Under the pieces are notes generated by a model, which did not search any database, was not told the DNA's origin, and was given only the letters and a program-made list of their open reading frames with translations. A DNA stretch of 64,000 bases from contig JAFKKG010000011.1 of the NCBI GenBank assembly GCA_017305715.1, positions 290,950 to 354,949 of the forward strand, read 5' to 3'. How positions within the stretch are numbered: position 1 is the first letter of the stretch; each line of letters opens with the position of its first letter. Source of the DNA: Hyphomicrobiales bacterium. GTDB taxonomy: Bacteria > Pseudomonadota > Alphaproteobacteria > Rhizobiales > Xanthobacteraceae. Shown here piece after piece: positions 52,576 through 62,654 of the stretch. Position numbers and translations under genes: made by a program.

Positions 52576-53744
52576 GCAGCCTTCCATCATCCAACGCCAA
52601 CATCCTCTGGTTCCTGCCGACCCATGGCGACGGCCGCTATCTCGGCACCACCACCGGCGGGCGCGAAGTGAACTTCAATTATCTGCGCCAGATCGCGCAG
52701 GCGGCGGACCAACTCGGTTATTACGGCGTGCTGCTGCCGACCGGGCGAAGCTGCGAGGATTCCTGGGTGGTGGCCTCCGCCGTCGCGCCCTGGACCGAGC
52801 GGTTGCGGTACCTCGTGGCGGTGCGGCCCGGCCTGCAATCACCCAGCGTCGCCGCGCGCATGACCGCGACGCTCGACCGGCTGTCGAGCGGGCGTCTCCT
52901 GGTCAACGTCGTCACCGGCGGTGATCCCGTCGAGAACAAGGGCGACGGGATTTTCCTCGACCACGATCAGCGTTACGCCGTGACGCGCGAGTTCCTCAAC
53001 ATCTATAGCGACCTGCTCGCGGGCAAGACCGTCAATGTCGAAGGCAAGCACATTCGGATCGAGGATGGCCGCCTGCTGTTTCCGCCGGTGCAGTCGCCGC
53101 GGCCGCCGCTGTATTTCGGCGGATCGTCGGATGCCGGCATCGATGTCGCCGTCGATACCGTCGACAAATACCTGACCTGGGGCGAACCGCCGGCGCAGGT
53201 CGCCGACAAGATCAACCGGGTCAAAGCGGTCGCCCACTCCCGCGGGCGAAAACTTTCCTTCGGCATCCGGCTGCATGTGATCGTTCGCGAGACCAATGCG
53301 GAAGCGTGGCGGGCGGCGGACGAATTGATCCAGCACGTCACCGACGAGACCGTGGCCTCGGCGCAGAAGATCTTTTCGCGGATGGATTCGGTCGGGCAGC
53401 AGCGCATGGCGCAGTTGCATGGCGGGCGCCGCGACAAGCTCGAAATCAGCCCGAATCTCTGGGCCGGTGTGGGCCTCGTGCGCGGCGGGGCAGGGACCGC
53501 GCTGGTCGGCGATCCCCACACCGTGGCGGCGCGGATCAAGGAATATCAGGATGTCGGCATCGATACTTTCATCATGTCGGGCTATCCGCATCTCGAAGAA
53601 GCCTATCGCTTCGCCGAACTGGTGTTTCCGTTGCTGTCGCTCAAGCAGCCGAACAACGTGACGCCGCTCCGCGTCAACACCGGACCGTTCGGCGAGACCA
53701 TCGCCAATGAGCATCGTCCCCTCGCCAAGGCCTCGCAGTCATGA
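52572..53744 (+). CDS. ssuD: FMNH2-dependent alkanesulfonate monooxygenase (SsuD)
   Basis: A 390-residue luciferase-family enzyme cleaving alkanesulfonates to aldehyde and sulfite in the cytoplasm. Features: [20 protein letters not shown] at the N-terminus, [60 protein letters not shown], the mobile-loop region near [15 protein letters not shown], and [20 protein letters not shown]. These match characterised SsuD proteins along the whole length. Start and stop are translationally coupled to ssuA and ssuC by 4-base overlaps. Confidence 0.96.
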   Translation: MSSLPSSNANILWFLPTHGDGRYLGTTTGGREVNFNYLRQIAQAADQLGYYGVLLPTGRSCEDSWVVASAVAPWTERLRYLVAVRPGLQSPSVAARMTATLDRLSSGRLLVNVVTGGDPVENKGDGIFLDHDQRYAVTREFLNIYSDLLAGKTVNVEGKHIRIEDGRLLFPPVQSPRPPLYFGGSSDAGIDVAVDTVDKYLTWGEPPAQVADKINRVKAVAHSRGRKLSFGIRLHVIVRETNAEAWRAADELIQHVTDETVASAQKIFSRMDSVGQQRMAQLHGGRRDKLEISPNLWAGVGLVRGGAGTALVGDPHTVAARIKEYQDVGIDTFIMSGYPHLEEAYRFAELVFPLLSLKQPNNVTPLRVNTGPFGETIANEHRPLAKASQS

Positions 53745-54547
53745 GTCTGATCGATAGTCTGCCACGGGTCCGAAGCCTGCGCCTGCCGCGCGCCGACGGG
53801 CTGATCCCCTGGATCGTGCCGCTCGTGATCATCCTGGTCTGGCAGGTCGCCTGCGTCACCGGCTTCGTCTCGGCGCGGGTATTGCCGGCGCCGAGCGACG
53901 TCGCGCTGGCGGGCTGGAAGCTGTTGCTGTCGGGCGAACTGGTGCGCAACATCTGGGTCAGTTTCTGGCGCGCCAGCGTCGGCTTCCTGATCGGCGGCAG
54001 CATCGGCTTTGCCTTCGGCCTCGCCAACGGCCTGTCGCAACTGTCCAGCAAGCTCACCGATACGACCTTGCAGATGGTGCGCAACATCCCGCATCTGGCG
54101 CTGATCCCGCTGGTCATCCTGTGGTTCGGCATTGATGAATCGGCAAAACTGTTCCTGGTCGCGCTCGGGGTGTTCTTCCCGATCTACCTGAACACGCTGC
54201 ACGGCATCCGCACCGTCGATCCGCAGTTGATCGAGATGGGGCGCATCTACGGCATGACCGACGGCGAGTTGTTCCGCCGGGTCATCTTTCCAGGGGCGCT
54301 GCCGTCGATCTTCGTCGGACTGCGCTTTGCGCTCGGCATCATGTGGCTGACCTTGATCGTGGCGGAGACCATCGCGGCCTCCTCCGGCCTCGGTTACATG
54401 GCGATGCAGGCGCGCGAGTTCATGCTGATCGACGTGGTCGTGCTCTCCATCCTGATCTATGCGCTGCTCGGCAAGCTGGCCGACAGCGCGTCGCGTGCGC
54501 TGGAGCGGCTGACGCTGTCCTGGCATCCGGCCTTCCAGAAACATTGA
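53741..54547 (+). CDS. ssuC: sulfonate ABC transporter permease (SsuC)
   Basis: A 268-residue inner-membrane permease with about six helices. The cytoplasmic ATPase-contact loop reads [20 protein letters not shown] then [16 protein letters not shown]. It begins with an ATGA overlap with ssuD. The length is standard for SsuC, unlike the longer permease at 42307. It probably serves ssuA and the extra receptors at 48068, 49362 and 50633. Confidence 0.95.
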   Translation: MSLIDSLPRVRSLRLPRADGLIPWIVPLVIILVWQVACVTGFVSARVLPAPSDVALAGWKLLLSGELVRNIWVSFWRASVGFLIGGSIGFAFGLANGLSQLSSKLTDTTLQMVRNIPHLALIPLVILWFGIDESAKLFLVALGVFFPIYLNTLHGIRTVDPQLIEMGRIYGMTDGELFRRVIFPGALPSIFVGLRFALGIMWLTLIVAETIAASSGLGYMAMQAREFMLIDVVVLSILIYALLGKLADSASRALERLTLSWHPAFQKH

Positions 54548-54555
54548 GGATTGAA

Positions 54556-55401
54556 ATGCAGGAAGCTCTTCGTTTTCGTGCGGTGGATGCCGAGGCTGTG
54601 GAAAGTCCGGATTTCGTCAAGCGCGCGCAGCTATCACGGCGCGGCGCGGGAGCCCCGACGCGCGGGCTTTCGCTGACGATCCGGGGGCTGCGCAAATCCT
54701 TCGGCGATAACGAGGTGCTGCGCGGCATCGACCTGCACATCCCGGCGGGCCAGTCCGTCGCCATCGTCGGCCGCAGCGGCTGCGGCAAGAGCACGCTGCT
54801 GCGGCTGATCGCGGGCCTTGAAACGGTCACCGCGGGCAACATCAGTTTCGGCGAGGAAACGCGCGCCGAAGACGTCCGGGTGATGTTCCAGGAGCCTCGG
54901 CTATTGCCGTGGGCGCGGGTGCTCTCGAACGTCGAGGTCGGCCTCGGGCGCGAGCGCCATTCGGCGGATGCGCAGGCCCGCGCCGATAGCGCGCTGGTCG
55001 AAGTCGGCCTGGACGACAAACGCGGGCAATGGCCGGCGGTGCTTTCCGGCGGTCAGAAGCAGCGCGTGGCGCTGGCGCGGGCCTTGGTCAGCCGGCCGCG
55101 CGTGCTGGCGTTCGACGAGCCGCTCGGTGCGCTGGACGCCTTGACGCGGATTTCGATGCAGCGGCTGCTGGAGCGGGTCTGGCAGGATCAGGGCTTTACC
55201 GCGATCCTGGTGACGCATGACGTGGCCGAGGCGGTCGCGCTCGCCGACCGCGTCCTCGTGATCGAGGACGGCCGCATCGCGCACGACATCAACGTCGATA
55301 TCCCGCGCCCGAGGCGGCGAGGGTCGGCCGAGCTCGCCGCACTCGAAGGCTCGATCCTGAAGAACCTGCTGCAAGGCACCGAGGACACTTCCGACCTGTG
55401 A
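54556..55401 (+). CDS. ssuB: sulfonate ABC transporter ATPase (SsuB)
   Basis: A 281-residue ATPase. The ATG at 54556 lies 8 bases after ssuC with TTGAGGATTG upstream. Walker [10 protein letters not shown], signature [15 protein letters not shown], Walker [13 protein letters not shown], and switch His in [16 protein letters not shown]. An N-terminal extension of about 38 residues, basic and Ala/Arg-rich, precedes the ATPase fold. The flavin reductase gene follows after 7 bases. Confidence 0.96.
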   Translation: MQEALRFRAVDAEAVESPDFVKRAQLSRRGAGAPTRGLSLTIRGLRKSFGDNEVLRGIDLHIPAGQSVAIVGRSGCGKSTLLRLIAGLETVTAGNISFGEETRAEDVRVMFQEPRLLPWARVLSNVEVGLGRERHSADAQARADSALVEVGLDDKRGQWPAVLSGGQKQRVALARALVSRPRVLAFDEPLGALDALTRISMQRLLERVWQDQGFTAILVTHDVAEAVALADRVLVIEDGRIAHDINVDIPRPRRRGSAELAALEGSILKNLLQGTEDTSDL

Positions 55402-55408
55402 GGCCATC

Positions 55409-56005
55409 ATGAACTCCATTGTCCGCCATATTGCGATCGAGCGTCAGGTTCCCAAGGAAGTCTCGCAAGGCGACTTTCGCGGCGCCATGCGCCAGTTGAC
55501 GGGCGGCGTGAGCGTCATCACGGCCGGGATGGCTAAGGACATTTCGGGCATGACCGTGACCTCGGTGTCGTCGCTGTCGGTCGATCCGCCGGCATTGATC
55601 GTCAGCGTCAACCGCAGCGCCTCGTCCTGGCCGCTGCTGAAGCGCTACGGCTTCTTCGGCGTCAATATCCTGACATCGGACCAGATCGATATCGCCGAGC
55701 GCTTTGCCGGCAAGGACGGCCTCAGGGGCGCCGAGCGTTTTACCGGCGCTGAATGGACGACGCGGATCTCGGGCGTGCCGCTGCTCTCGGGCGCGCTGGC
55801 CGCGATCGATTGCGAGATCGAGGAAATCGTCGAGCGGCATTCGCATGCGATCCTGATCGGCCGGGTGCTGGACGTCCAGCTCTCGACGCGCACCGCGGCG
55901 TTGGCCTATTGGCACGGGCAATATGTCGCGATCGACCGCGACGAGGACGCGGTCCGGCTGGCGGAGGTCAGCGTGCCGGCGCCGCGGGCGGCACGAAAGG
56001 CCTGA
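55409..56005 (+). CDS. flavin reductase family protein (FMN reductase partner of SsuD)
   Basis: A 198-residue flavin-reductase-like (FMN-binding split-barrel) protein that should supply FMNH2 to the SsuD and SfnB-like oxygenases. Features: FRGAMRQLTGGVSVITAGMA, GMTVTSVSSLSVDPPALIVS, NRSASSWPLLKRYGFFGVNI, and HSHAILIGRVLDVQLST. This is the DIM6/NTAB/HpaC type, not the flavodoxin-like SsuE of enterobacteria. It lies 7 bases after ssuB, so it is the last enzyme of the operon. Confidence 0.92.
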   Translation: MNSIVRHIAIERQVPKEVSQGDFRGAMRQLTGGVSVITAGMAKDISGMTVTSVSSLSVDPPALIVSVNRSASSWPLLKRYGFFGVNILTSDQIDIAERFAGKDGLRGAERFTGAEWTTRISGVPLLSGALAAIDCEIEEIVERHSHAILIGRVLDVQLSTRTAALAYWHGQYVAIDRDEDAVRLAEVSVPAPRAARKA

Positions 56006-56056
56006 GTCCCGGCCAGCGCGCTGGCCTTTCGCGGGCAGGCGTTCTAGAAGTTTGCG

Positions 56057-56248
56057 ATGAAACGGATCGCGGCTTCGGTATTGCGCTTTGCATTCTACGG
56101 CGTCGGCGCGCTGGCGATCGGCTATCTCGCGCTGTACGCCTACGCCATGTTCACCGGCCGCGATTTGCAGCCCGGCGATCCCATCCGGATTTTCCGCAAA
56201 CCCGACGCGCCGACTTACTCCGTCATCTCGACGTCATTGCGAGCGTAG
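56057..56248 (+). CDS. small membrane protein, 63 aa, ending inside a repeat
   Basis: A 63-residue protein with one or two hydrophobic stretches (VLRFAFYGVGALAIGYLALY and YAYAMF). The following GRDLQPGDPIRIFRKP looks conserved-like, but the last residues (SVISTSLRA and stop) come from the repeat that begins at 56232. The original C-terminus may have been replaced by the repeat. Function unknown. It may be co-transcribed with the flavin reductase gene 51 bases upstream. Confidence 0.55.
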   Translation: MKRIAASVLRFAFYGVGALAIGYLALYAYAMFTGRDLQPGDPIRIFRKPDAPTYSVISTSLRA

Positions 56249-56316
56249 CGAAGCAATCCATAGCGCCGCTTGGGACCACATGGAATGCTTCGTCGCTATC
56301 GCTCCTCGCAATGACG
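56232..56316. repeat. dispersed inverted repeat (GTCATTGCGAGCG family)
   Basis: GTCATTGCGAGCGTAGCGAA at the left pairs with GCTATCGCTCCTCGCAATGAC at the right; the inner GCAATCCA and TGGAATGC also pair, giving a long imperfect hairpin. I recall it as a very common Bradyrhizobium intergenic element. A decayed left half, TTGCGAGCGAAGCGAAGCAA and following, recurs at 62091-62120. It lies between the convergent small membrane gene and flbD and may end both transcripts. Confidence 0.75.
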
Positions 56317-56326
56317 GAAGGGCCAT

Positions 56327-57706
<1,380 letters not shown>

Positions 57707-57754
57707 GTTAATCTCCTGTGCGTCTGTTCGCGCCTGACCTGCGCGTGCGGTCGT

Positions 57755-58105
57755 TTAGTTGCGTTCCGTCTTGATGATTTCCGTCATGGTGACGCCGAGC
57801 TTGTCTTCCACCAGTACGACTTCGCCGCGCGCCACCAGGCGGTTGTTGACGTAGATGTCGATCGCTTCGCCGACCCGGCGGTCGAGTTCGAGCACGGTGC
57901 CGGGACCGAGCTTCAGCAGCTCGCCGACGTCCATCTTGGAGCGGCCGAGCACCGCCGAAACCTGTACCGGCACGTCGAACACGGCCTCCAGATCAGCGGC
58001 GATGCGCGAGGCCTGTTCGTCTTCATGGTAGGCCAGGTCGTCCGCAGGGTCCGCGGCGGCGGAATTGAGGTCTTGCAGCGGGACCTGGGTGTCGGTGTCG
58101 CTCAT
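57755..58105 (-). CDS. fliN: flagellar motor switch protein FliN
   Basis: A 116-residue C-ring protein. The FliN/SpoA core is clear: LEAVFDVPVQVSAVLGRSKM, VGELLKLGPGTVLELDRRVG, EAIDIYVNNRLVARGEVVLV, EDKLGVTMTEIIKTER. The N-terminal ~30 residues are acidic and variable, as usual. It lies 10 bases after the FliH gene and 48 bases before flbD, and acts with FliG and FliM at the base of the flagellum; FliM is not in this window. Confidence 0.97.
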   Translation of the reverse strand: MSDTDTQVPLQDLNSAAADPADDLAYHEDEQASRIAADLEAVFDVPVQVSAVLGRSKMDVGELLKLGPGTVLELDRRVGEAIDIYVNNRLVARGEVVLVEDKLGVTMTEIIKTERN

Positions 58106-58115
58106 GGGTCAGTCC

Positions 58116-58745
58116 TCATGGCCTTCCGGCCTGATCGCGGGACGCCATGTAGCGCCCGACAAGTTCGTTGATCTTGGCTTCGATGGCGGCCCGCTCCAGC
58201 ACCACGCCGCCGTCGGCCCATTCGATCCGGCAATCCCCGGTGGCGATGCCGGGCTCGGCCAGGATCACCAGCCGGCCCTGGAAGCCGCTCTGGGCGGCCT
58301 GCCGTTCGATCAGTTCGCGCGCGGCTTCGTACAGCGCGTCGTTGATGCGGACCACGAGGTGCGGCGTCGAGACCAGATGCGAGAAACAGTCGCTGACCAG
58401 GCCGGTGATCTCGCCGAGCGGCTCGGCGGCGATCAGTTCGCTGCACAGTTTGCGGGCGACCGCGACCGCGACGTCGACCGCTTCGGTCTCCATCCGTGTC
58501 TCGATGCCGGAAAACCGCGCGGCGATGCCCTTGATGGCGATGCCGATCTCCTCCAGCGCCAGCGCGGCGCGGCGGTCGCTTTCCGCCTTCGCCTCGCGCT
58601 GCGCGGCCTCGTAGCCGTCGCGGTAGGCGCGGGCTTCGGCGGCGGCGATCTTCTGGGTGATCTCGGCAGGCGTGGCGGCCCGCTCGCGCGCCTTGTCCGG
58701 CGCGCCGAAGTCCATGTCGAATAGGAATTTTGCGGGCGCGGCCAT
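58116..58745 (-). CDS. fliH: FliH-like export-ATPase regulator (FlbE)
   Basis: A 209-residue protein in the FliH/FlbE position. Features: KFLFDMDFGAPDK at the N-terminus, a long helical stretch rich in Ala, Arg and Glu (ITQKIAAAEARAYRDGYEAA), and a C-terminal globular part (LVVRINDALYEAARELIERQ, GRLVILAEPGIATGDCRIEW, ADGGVVLERAAIEAKINELV) with the conserved WADGG motif. It would tether FliI to the export gate. Its start shares one base with the fliG stop (TGATG), so translation is coupled. Confidence 0.93.
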   Translation of the reverse strand: MAAPAKFLFDMDFGAPDKARERAATPAEITQKIAAAEARAYRDGYEAAQREAKAESDRRAALALEEIGIAIKGIAARFSGIETRMETEAVDVAVAVARKLCSELIAAEPLGEITGLVSDCFSHLVSTPHLVVRINDALYEAARELIERQAAQSGFQGRLVILAEPGIATGDCRIEWADGGVVLERAAIEAKINELVGRYMASRDQAGRP

Positions 58746-59830
58746 CAGTACACCAGCTCGTCGTCGGCGCGGTTCTTGGTCAGGGTGATTTCGCCCTTGG
58801 CGGCCATGTCCTTGGCGAGGTTGACGAGCAGCGCCTGCGCTTCGTCGACGTCGCGCAGCCGCACCGGCCCCATCGCGGCCATGTCGTCCAGCAGCATCTT
58901 GCCAGCGCGGGACGACATGTTGCCGAGGAAGAAGCTGCGCACTTCCTCATTGGCGCTCTTCAGCGCGATGCCGAGCTTGTCCTTGTCGATATTGCGCATC
59001 AGGGTCTGTGCCGAACCGGAATCGAGCTTGATCAGGTCGTCGAAGGTGAACATCAGCGCCTTGATCCGCTCGGCGGATTCGCGGTTTTCCTCTTCCAGCG
59101 AGGTGATGAAGCGGGTTTCGGTCTGACGGTCGAAATTGTTGAAGATTTCGGCCATCACCTCGTGGGCGTCGCGGCGGCGGGTCTGCGACAGGTTGGACAT
59201 GAATTCGGTGCGCAGCGTCTGTTCGACGCGCTCGATCACTTCCTTCTGCACCGCTTCCATCTTCAGCATGCGGCCGATCACGTCGAGCGCCAGGTCCTCG
59301 GGCAGGATCGCCAGCACGCGGGCGGCGTGTTCCGGCTTCAGTTTCGACAGCACCACCGCGATCGTCTGCGGGTATTCGTTCTTGAGGTAGTTGGCGAGCA
59401 CCTCTTCCTGCACGTTGGAGAGCTTCTCCCACATGTTGCGGCCGGCCGGGCCGCGGATTTCGTCCATGATGCCGCTGACGCGCTCGCTCGGCAGATATTG
59501 CTGCAGCAGCCGCTCGGTGGCGTCGAACGTCCCCATCAGGGCGCCGGAGGCCGACATCCGGGAGACGAATTCGAGCAGCAGGTCTTCGACCACGTCGGCC
59601 TCGACGGTGCCGAGCGTCGACATGTGGATCGACAATTCGCGCACCTCGTCGTCATCGAGCAGCGCCCAGACCTTGCCGCCATATTGTTCGCCGAGCGCCA
59701 GCATCAGGATGGCGGCGCGCTTGGGGCCGCTGAGCGGTTTGCCCTTGGGCCTCGTGGCCTGACGGCTCGCCAGCGCCGAGATGACGGTGGTGATGTCGTT
59801 GGCGTTGGTGGTTTGCGGTACGGCGGCCAT
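58745..59830 (-). CDS. fliG: flagellar motor switch protein FliG
   Basis: A 361-residue rotor protein that contacts the stator. Features: an N-terminal ~30 extra residues; [20 protein letters not shown]; the middle-domain [20 protein letters not shown]; the C-terminal torque helix region [40 protein letters not shown] and [20 protein letters not shown]. The charged torque residues in [10 protein letters not shown] are present. It lies 6 bases after fliF. Confidence 0.97.
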   Translation of the reverse strand: MAAVPQTTNANDITTVISALASRQATRPKGKPLSGPKRAAILMLALGEQYGGKVWALLDDDEVRELSIHMSTLGTVEADVVEDLLLEFVSRMSASGALMGTFDATERLLQQYLPSERVSGIMDEIRGPAGRNMWEKLSNVQEEVLANYLKNEYPQTIAVVLSKLKPEHAARVLAILPEDLALDVIGRMLKMEAVQKEVIERVEQTLRTEFMSNLSQTRRRDAHEVMAEIFNNFDRQTETRFITSLEEENRESAERIKALMFTFDDLIKLDSGSAQTLMRNIDKDKLGIALKSANEEVRSFFLGNMSSRAGKMLLDDMAAMGPVRLRDVDEAQALLVNLAKDMAAKGEITLTKNRADDELVY

Positions 59831-59836
59831 GTCAGG

Positions 59837-61453
59837 TCACTCGACGGGTTCGGTAAGCCATTGACGAACAATGGAGGCGGTCTCGTTCGGATTTCGCTCG
59901 GCGAGTTCGCCGACCCGGTGTACGGCCTGGGCGTGGACCTGGCCCTGAACCTGGGCGACGTCGATCAAGGCGGCGGCGCCGCCGGCGGGCAGCAGGGCCT
60001 GGCCGGATCCGCCTTCGGCGCTGCCGTCGGCCAGCGCCGGCGCCGCGCCGCCCGCGAGCGCGGGAACGATTTCGGCGGCGAGGATGCGCTTGACCAGCGG
60101 GCGGATCACCATGAACAGCACGACAAGGCCGAGCAGCATCATGACGCCGAGCTCGATGACGTACATGACGTCATCCTTGGTGAACTGGAACATGCCGAGC
60201 AGGCCGGTCGGCTCGGCCACCGGCGGCACGGCGGGCGCCTCGGCGAAGCGGAGGTTGACGACCTCGACCTGGTCGCCGCGCTTCTGGTCGAAGCCGATCG
60301 CGGAACGAACCAGCGTGGCGATGCGGTCCAGCATTTCCTTGCTGCGGTCCTGATAGACCATCTCGCCTTTTTCGTTCTTGGTATAGGCGCCGTCGACCAG
60401 CACCGCGACCGAGATCCGGTTGACCCGGCCGGCCTCGGTGACTTCGGTCTTGGTGGTGCGGGAAATCTCGTAATTGTTGGTCTCTTCGCTCTTCTTGCTC
60501 TGGTCGCGGGCGGTGGCAGCGCCGTTATTGGCCTGGTTGCCGGGCAGCTCGTTGTTGACCGTGACCTGGCCGCCGTCGCCGGCGCTGGCGGAGGATTCCT
60601 CGCGGGTCTGGCTGGAGCGCAGCACCCGGCCTTCCGGATCGAACTTGTCCGAGGTCTGGGTGATCTTGTTGTAGTCGAAATCGGCGGTGAGCTGGACGCG
60701 GGCGCGGCCCTGGCCGACCACCGAGGAGACGATCGCCTCGATCTCGTTGCGCATCCGCTTCTCGAAGGCGGTGCGGCGCTCGTCGCCGGCCGCGTTCTCG
60801 GGATCGGTGTTGGCGCCGTCGGCGAGCAGGCGGCCGCTCTCGTCGACGATCGACACCCGCTGCGGCTTCAGCCCGTTGACGGCGGAGGCGACCACGTGGC
60901 GGATGGCGCGGATCTGCTGCGGTTCGAGGCTGCCGCGGACCCGGACCACGATCGATGCCGACGGCTCCGGCGCTTCGCGAGAGAACAGCGGCCGCTCGGG
61001 CAGCACCAGATGGACCCTGGCGGCCTGAATGCGGTCGATGGCGCGGATGGTGCGGGACAGTTCGCCCTCCAGCGCGCGCAGATGATTGATGTTCTGAACG
61101 AAGCTCGTGGTGCCGAGCGCGTCGGATTTGTCGAAGATCTCATAGCCGACCCCGCCGCCCTTGGGCAGGCCGCCTTCGGCCAGCTTCATCCGCAGCCGCG
61201 TCACCCGGTCCTTCGGCACCATGATGACGGCGCCTTCATTGCGGATTTCGAACGGGATCGCCTGGCGTTCCAGGTCCTTGATGATGCTGGAGGAGTCTTC
61301 GGCCGTCAGGTCGGTGAACAAAGTGGTCATCTGCGGCGTCGTGACGCGCATGATGACGAACGCGAAGAAGCCGATCAGGGCGGCGGTGACCGCGACCATC
61401 GCCATCAGCCGGGACGCGCCCAGGCCTTTCAGGAAAGCAACGAGACTTTGCAC
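59837..61453 (-). CDS. fliF: flagellar MS-ring protein FliF
   Basis: About 538 residues if it starts at GTG 61453, giving VQSLVAFLKGLGASRLMAMV, which resembles typical FliF beginnings in this group and follows TGGGGGCGG. An in-frame TTG at 61507 would add 18 residues of unlikely sequence. Features: first membrane helix (MAMVAVTAALIGFFAFVI); the periplasmic ring-building region with EGELSRTIRAIDRIQAARVH and LVLPERPLFSREAPEPSASI; a second helix (VIELGVMMLLGLVVLFMVI); and a C-terminal tail for FliG binding. First gene of the operon. Confidence 0.95.
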   Translation of the reverse strand: MQSLVAFLKGLGASRLMAMVAVTAALIGFFAFVIMRVTTPQMTTLFTDLTAEDSSSIIKDLERQAIPFEIRNEGAVIMVPKDRVTRLRMKLAEGGLPKGGGVGYEIFDKSDALGTTSFVQNINHLRALEGELSRTIRAIDRIQAARVHLVLPERPLFSREAPEPSASIVVRVRGSLEPQQIRAIRHVVASAVNGLKPQRVSIVDESGRLLADGANTDPENAAGDERRTAFEKRMRNEIEAIVSSVVGQGRARVQLTADFDYNKITQTSDKFDPEGRVLRSSQTREESSASAGDGGQVTVNNELPGNQANNGAATARDQSKKSEETNNYEISRTTKTEVTEAGRVNRISVAVLVDGAYTKNEKGEMVYQDRSKEMLDRIATLVRSAIGFDQKRGDQVEVVNLRFAEAPAVPPVAEPTGLLGMFQFTKDDVMYVIELGVMMLLGLVVLFMVIRPLVKRILAAEIVPALAGGAAPALADGSAEGGSGQALLPAGGAAALIDVAQVQGQVHAQAVHRVGELAERNPNETASIVRQWLTEPVE

Positions 61454-61532
61454 CAACCGCCCCCAGGGGATTCGGCCCGGGATTCGTATCCCGGGACGAC
61501 TGGGCAATTATTGCCTAGGGGATGGTTTCCAT

Positions 61533-61550
61533 ATGGTTAACAAAGGTTAA
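61533..61550 (-). promoter_or_regulatory. tandem CtrA-like half-sites upstream of fliF
   Basis: On the minus strand TTAACC-TTTG-TTAACCAT is present, about 80-95 bases upstream of the fliF start. TTAACCAT matches the half-site described for the master regulator CtrA in alphaproteobacteria. The two TTAA cores are separated by six bases rather than the seven of the full Caulobacter consensus. This fits CtrA control of the fliF operon, as in Caulobacter. Confidence 0.55.
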
Positions 61551-61581
61551 GACAGCCGAAGATAGTTTCGGGCATGAAAAA

Positions 61582-61608
61582 AACCAGCTTCGCAAAGCGA
61601 AGCCGGTT
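61582..61608 (-). terminator. intrinsic terminator of sciP
   Basis: AACCAGCTTCGC and GCGAAGCCGGTT pair over 12 bases (one G-U) with an AAA loop. On the minus strand the stem is followed by TTTTTTC. It lies 28 bases past the sciP stop and isolates sciP from the fliF operon. Confidence 0.85.
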
Positions 61609-61635
61609 TTCATCAAATCTTCCGGGTTGACGGGT

Positions 61636-61911
61636 TTATTGCCGGTATTGCTGGATGCGGGTGGTCCGCAAGCCGGCCAGGCCGTGCTGGTCGATGGAGA
61701 ACTGCCAGGACAGGAACTCGTCCACCGTCAGCGTGTAGCGGCTGCAAGCCTCCTCGAGGGAGAGCAGGCCGCCGCGAACCGCGGCAACGACTTCGGCCTT
61801 GCGGCGGATCACCCACCGTTTGGTTCCGGGCGCGGGCAGATCTGCAATCGTCAACGGACTGCCGTCAGGCCCGATGACGTATTTTACCCTCGGGCGATGG
61901 GGTTCTGTCAT
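61636..61911 (-). CDS. sciP: SciP-type CtrA-inhibitor protein (DUF1153)
   Basis: A 91-residue protein of the same length as Caulobacter SciP, which binds CtrA and blocks transcription of CtrA targets. The start at 61911 gives MTEPHRPRVKYVIGPDGSPL. Characteristic DUF1153 segments follow: TIADLPAPGTKRWVIRRKAE, VVAAVRGGLLSLEEACSRYT, LTVDEFLSWQFSIDQHGLAG, LRTTRIQQYRQ. It lies immediately upstream of the fliF operon with its own terminator. This places a CtrA antagonist next to a probable CtrA-regulated operon. Confidence 0.93.
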   Translation of the reverse strand: MTEPHRPRVKYVIGPDGSPLTIADLPAPGTKRWVIRRKAEVVAAVRGGLLSLEEACSRYTLTVDEFLSWQFSIDQHGLAGLRTTRIQQYRQ

Positions 61912-62507
61912 GGCGTACTCACAAACTCTCAACCACTGAACTCACGGTAATAACCTACGCCCGCCGACTTAAAATTTGCCTAAGCCCAAGGGTTCAATAC
62001 GAATCTCGTTGGAAATGGCGGGAACTGGCTTCGGGCAGGGCCGGGGTGGACGGATGGGAGCCGGGCGGGCGGCATGACGTCTCCGCGTCCTTGCGAGCGA
62101 AGCGAAGCAATCCATGGCGCGCTCCGCCCGAGGAATCGATTGCTTCCGCCTCCGCTCGTTGAGCTACGGCGGACGAGTCGTCGCTTCGCTTTCGTGCGCG
62201 CAAACGCTGTGCATTTGTCGCAGGCAATTGACGGCCGAGAGATGCGAACAGGTTTCGCCGGAGGTCGCCAATCCGGCGGACTGGAGCCGACGATCTCGGC
62301 GGTAACGCCAAGAGCGGCTTGTCTCGCCGTAGCTCGTTGAGCTACCGCGGACAAGTCGGCTCAATCCGTCCTACGAACCGGCGCTTCGCCCCACAGACGC
62401 GGACGAAAACATTTACCAATGTCCTGAACGGATCAAAAACCACTCTTGGTAAGTCGAGGAAAAGGACTGTCTGCTAGTCTGTTTCCATAGCAAGCAAGAG
62501 GCAAACA
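61912..62507. repeat. gene-free, repeat-derived stretch of about 600 bp
   Basis: No credible gene. It contains a decayed copy of the GTCATTGCGAGCG repeat (62091-62120), CTCGTTGAGCTACGGCGGAC at about 62156 with a related CTCGTTGAGCTACCGCGGAC at about 62332, and CGGCTCAATCCGTCCTAC (62357-62374), which recurs with one change at 62651-62668. The promoter of sciP must lie in its first ~100 bases. Open frames here are short and run across repeat copies, so I reject them. Confidence 0.65.
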
Positions 62508-62621
62508 ATGTCCACTATGATCCGTATCGCGTTCGTGGTCCTGTGTGCGTATGCCGGCTCGGTCGCTGGGGGCATACCGTTTCACGAACCGGCGGGCTCC
62601 TCCCAGTCAACGATGCAATAG
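62508..62621 (+). CDS. possible 37-aa exported peptide or gene remnant
   Basis: The ATG at 62508 has AGAGG upstream and opens MSTMIRIAFVVLCAYAGSVA, a signal-peptide-like start, followed by only about 17 more residues before a stop. The stop precedes a repeat fragment. It may be a short exported peptide or the 5' end of a gene whose remainder was lost to repeat insertion. Confidence 0.35.
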   Translation: MSTMIRIAFVVLCAYAGSVAGGIPFHEPAGSSQSTMQ

Positions 62622-62654
62622 GGCGCAGCGCGTTGGGCTGATGACGCCTTCGGC

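Noticed and set aside
58730-61540. Plus-strand open frame of more than 900 codons across fliG and fliF
   Set aside because: Composition is dominated by Gly, Asp, Gln and His, with no domain. The minus strand encodes fliG and fliF with all their motifs.
61960-62420. tRNA-like GAGCTACGGCGGAC and GAGCTACCGCGGAC sequences
   Set aside because: They are parts of dispersed repeats; no cloverleaf, anticodon stem or T-loop consensus could be built.
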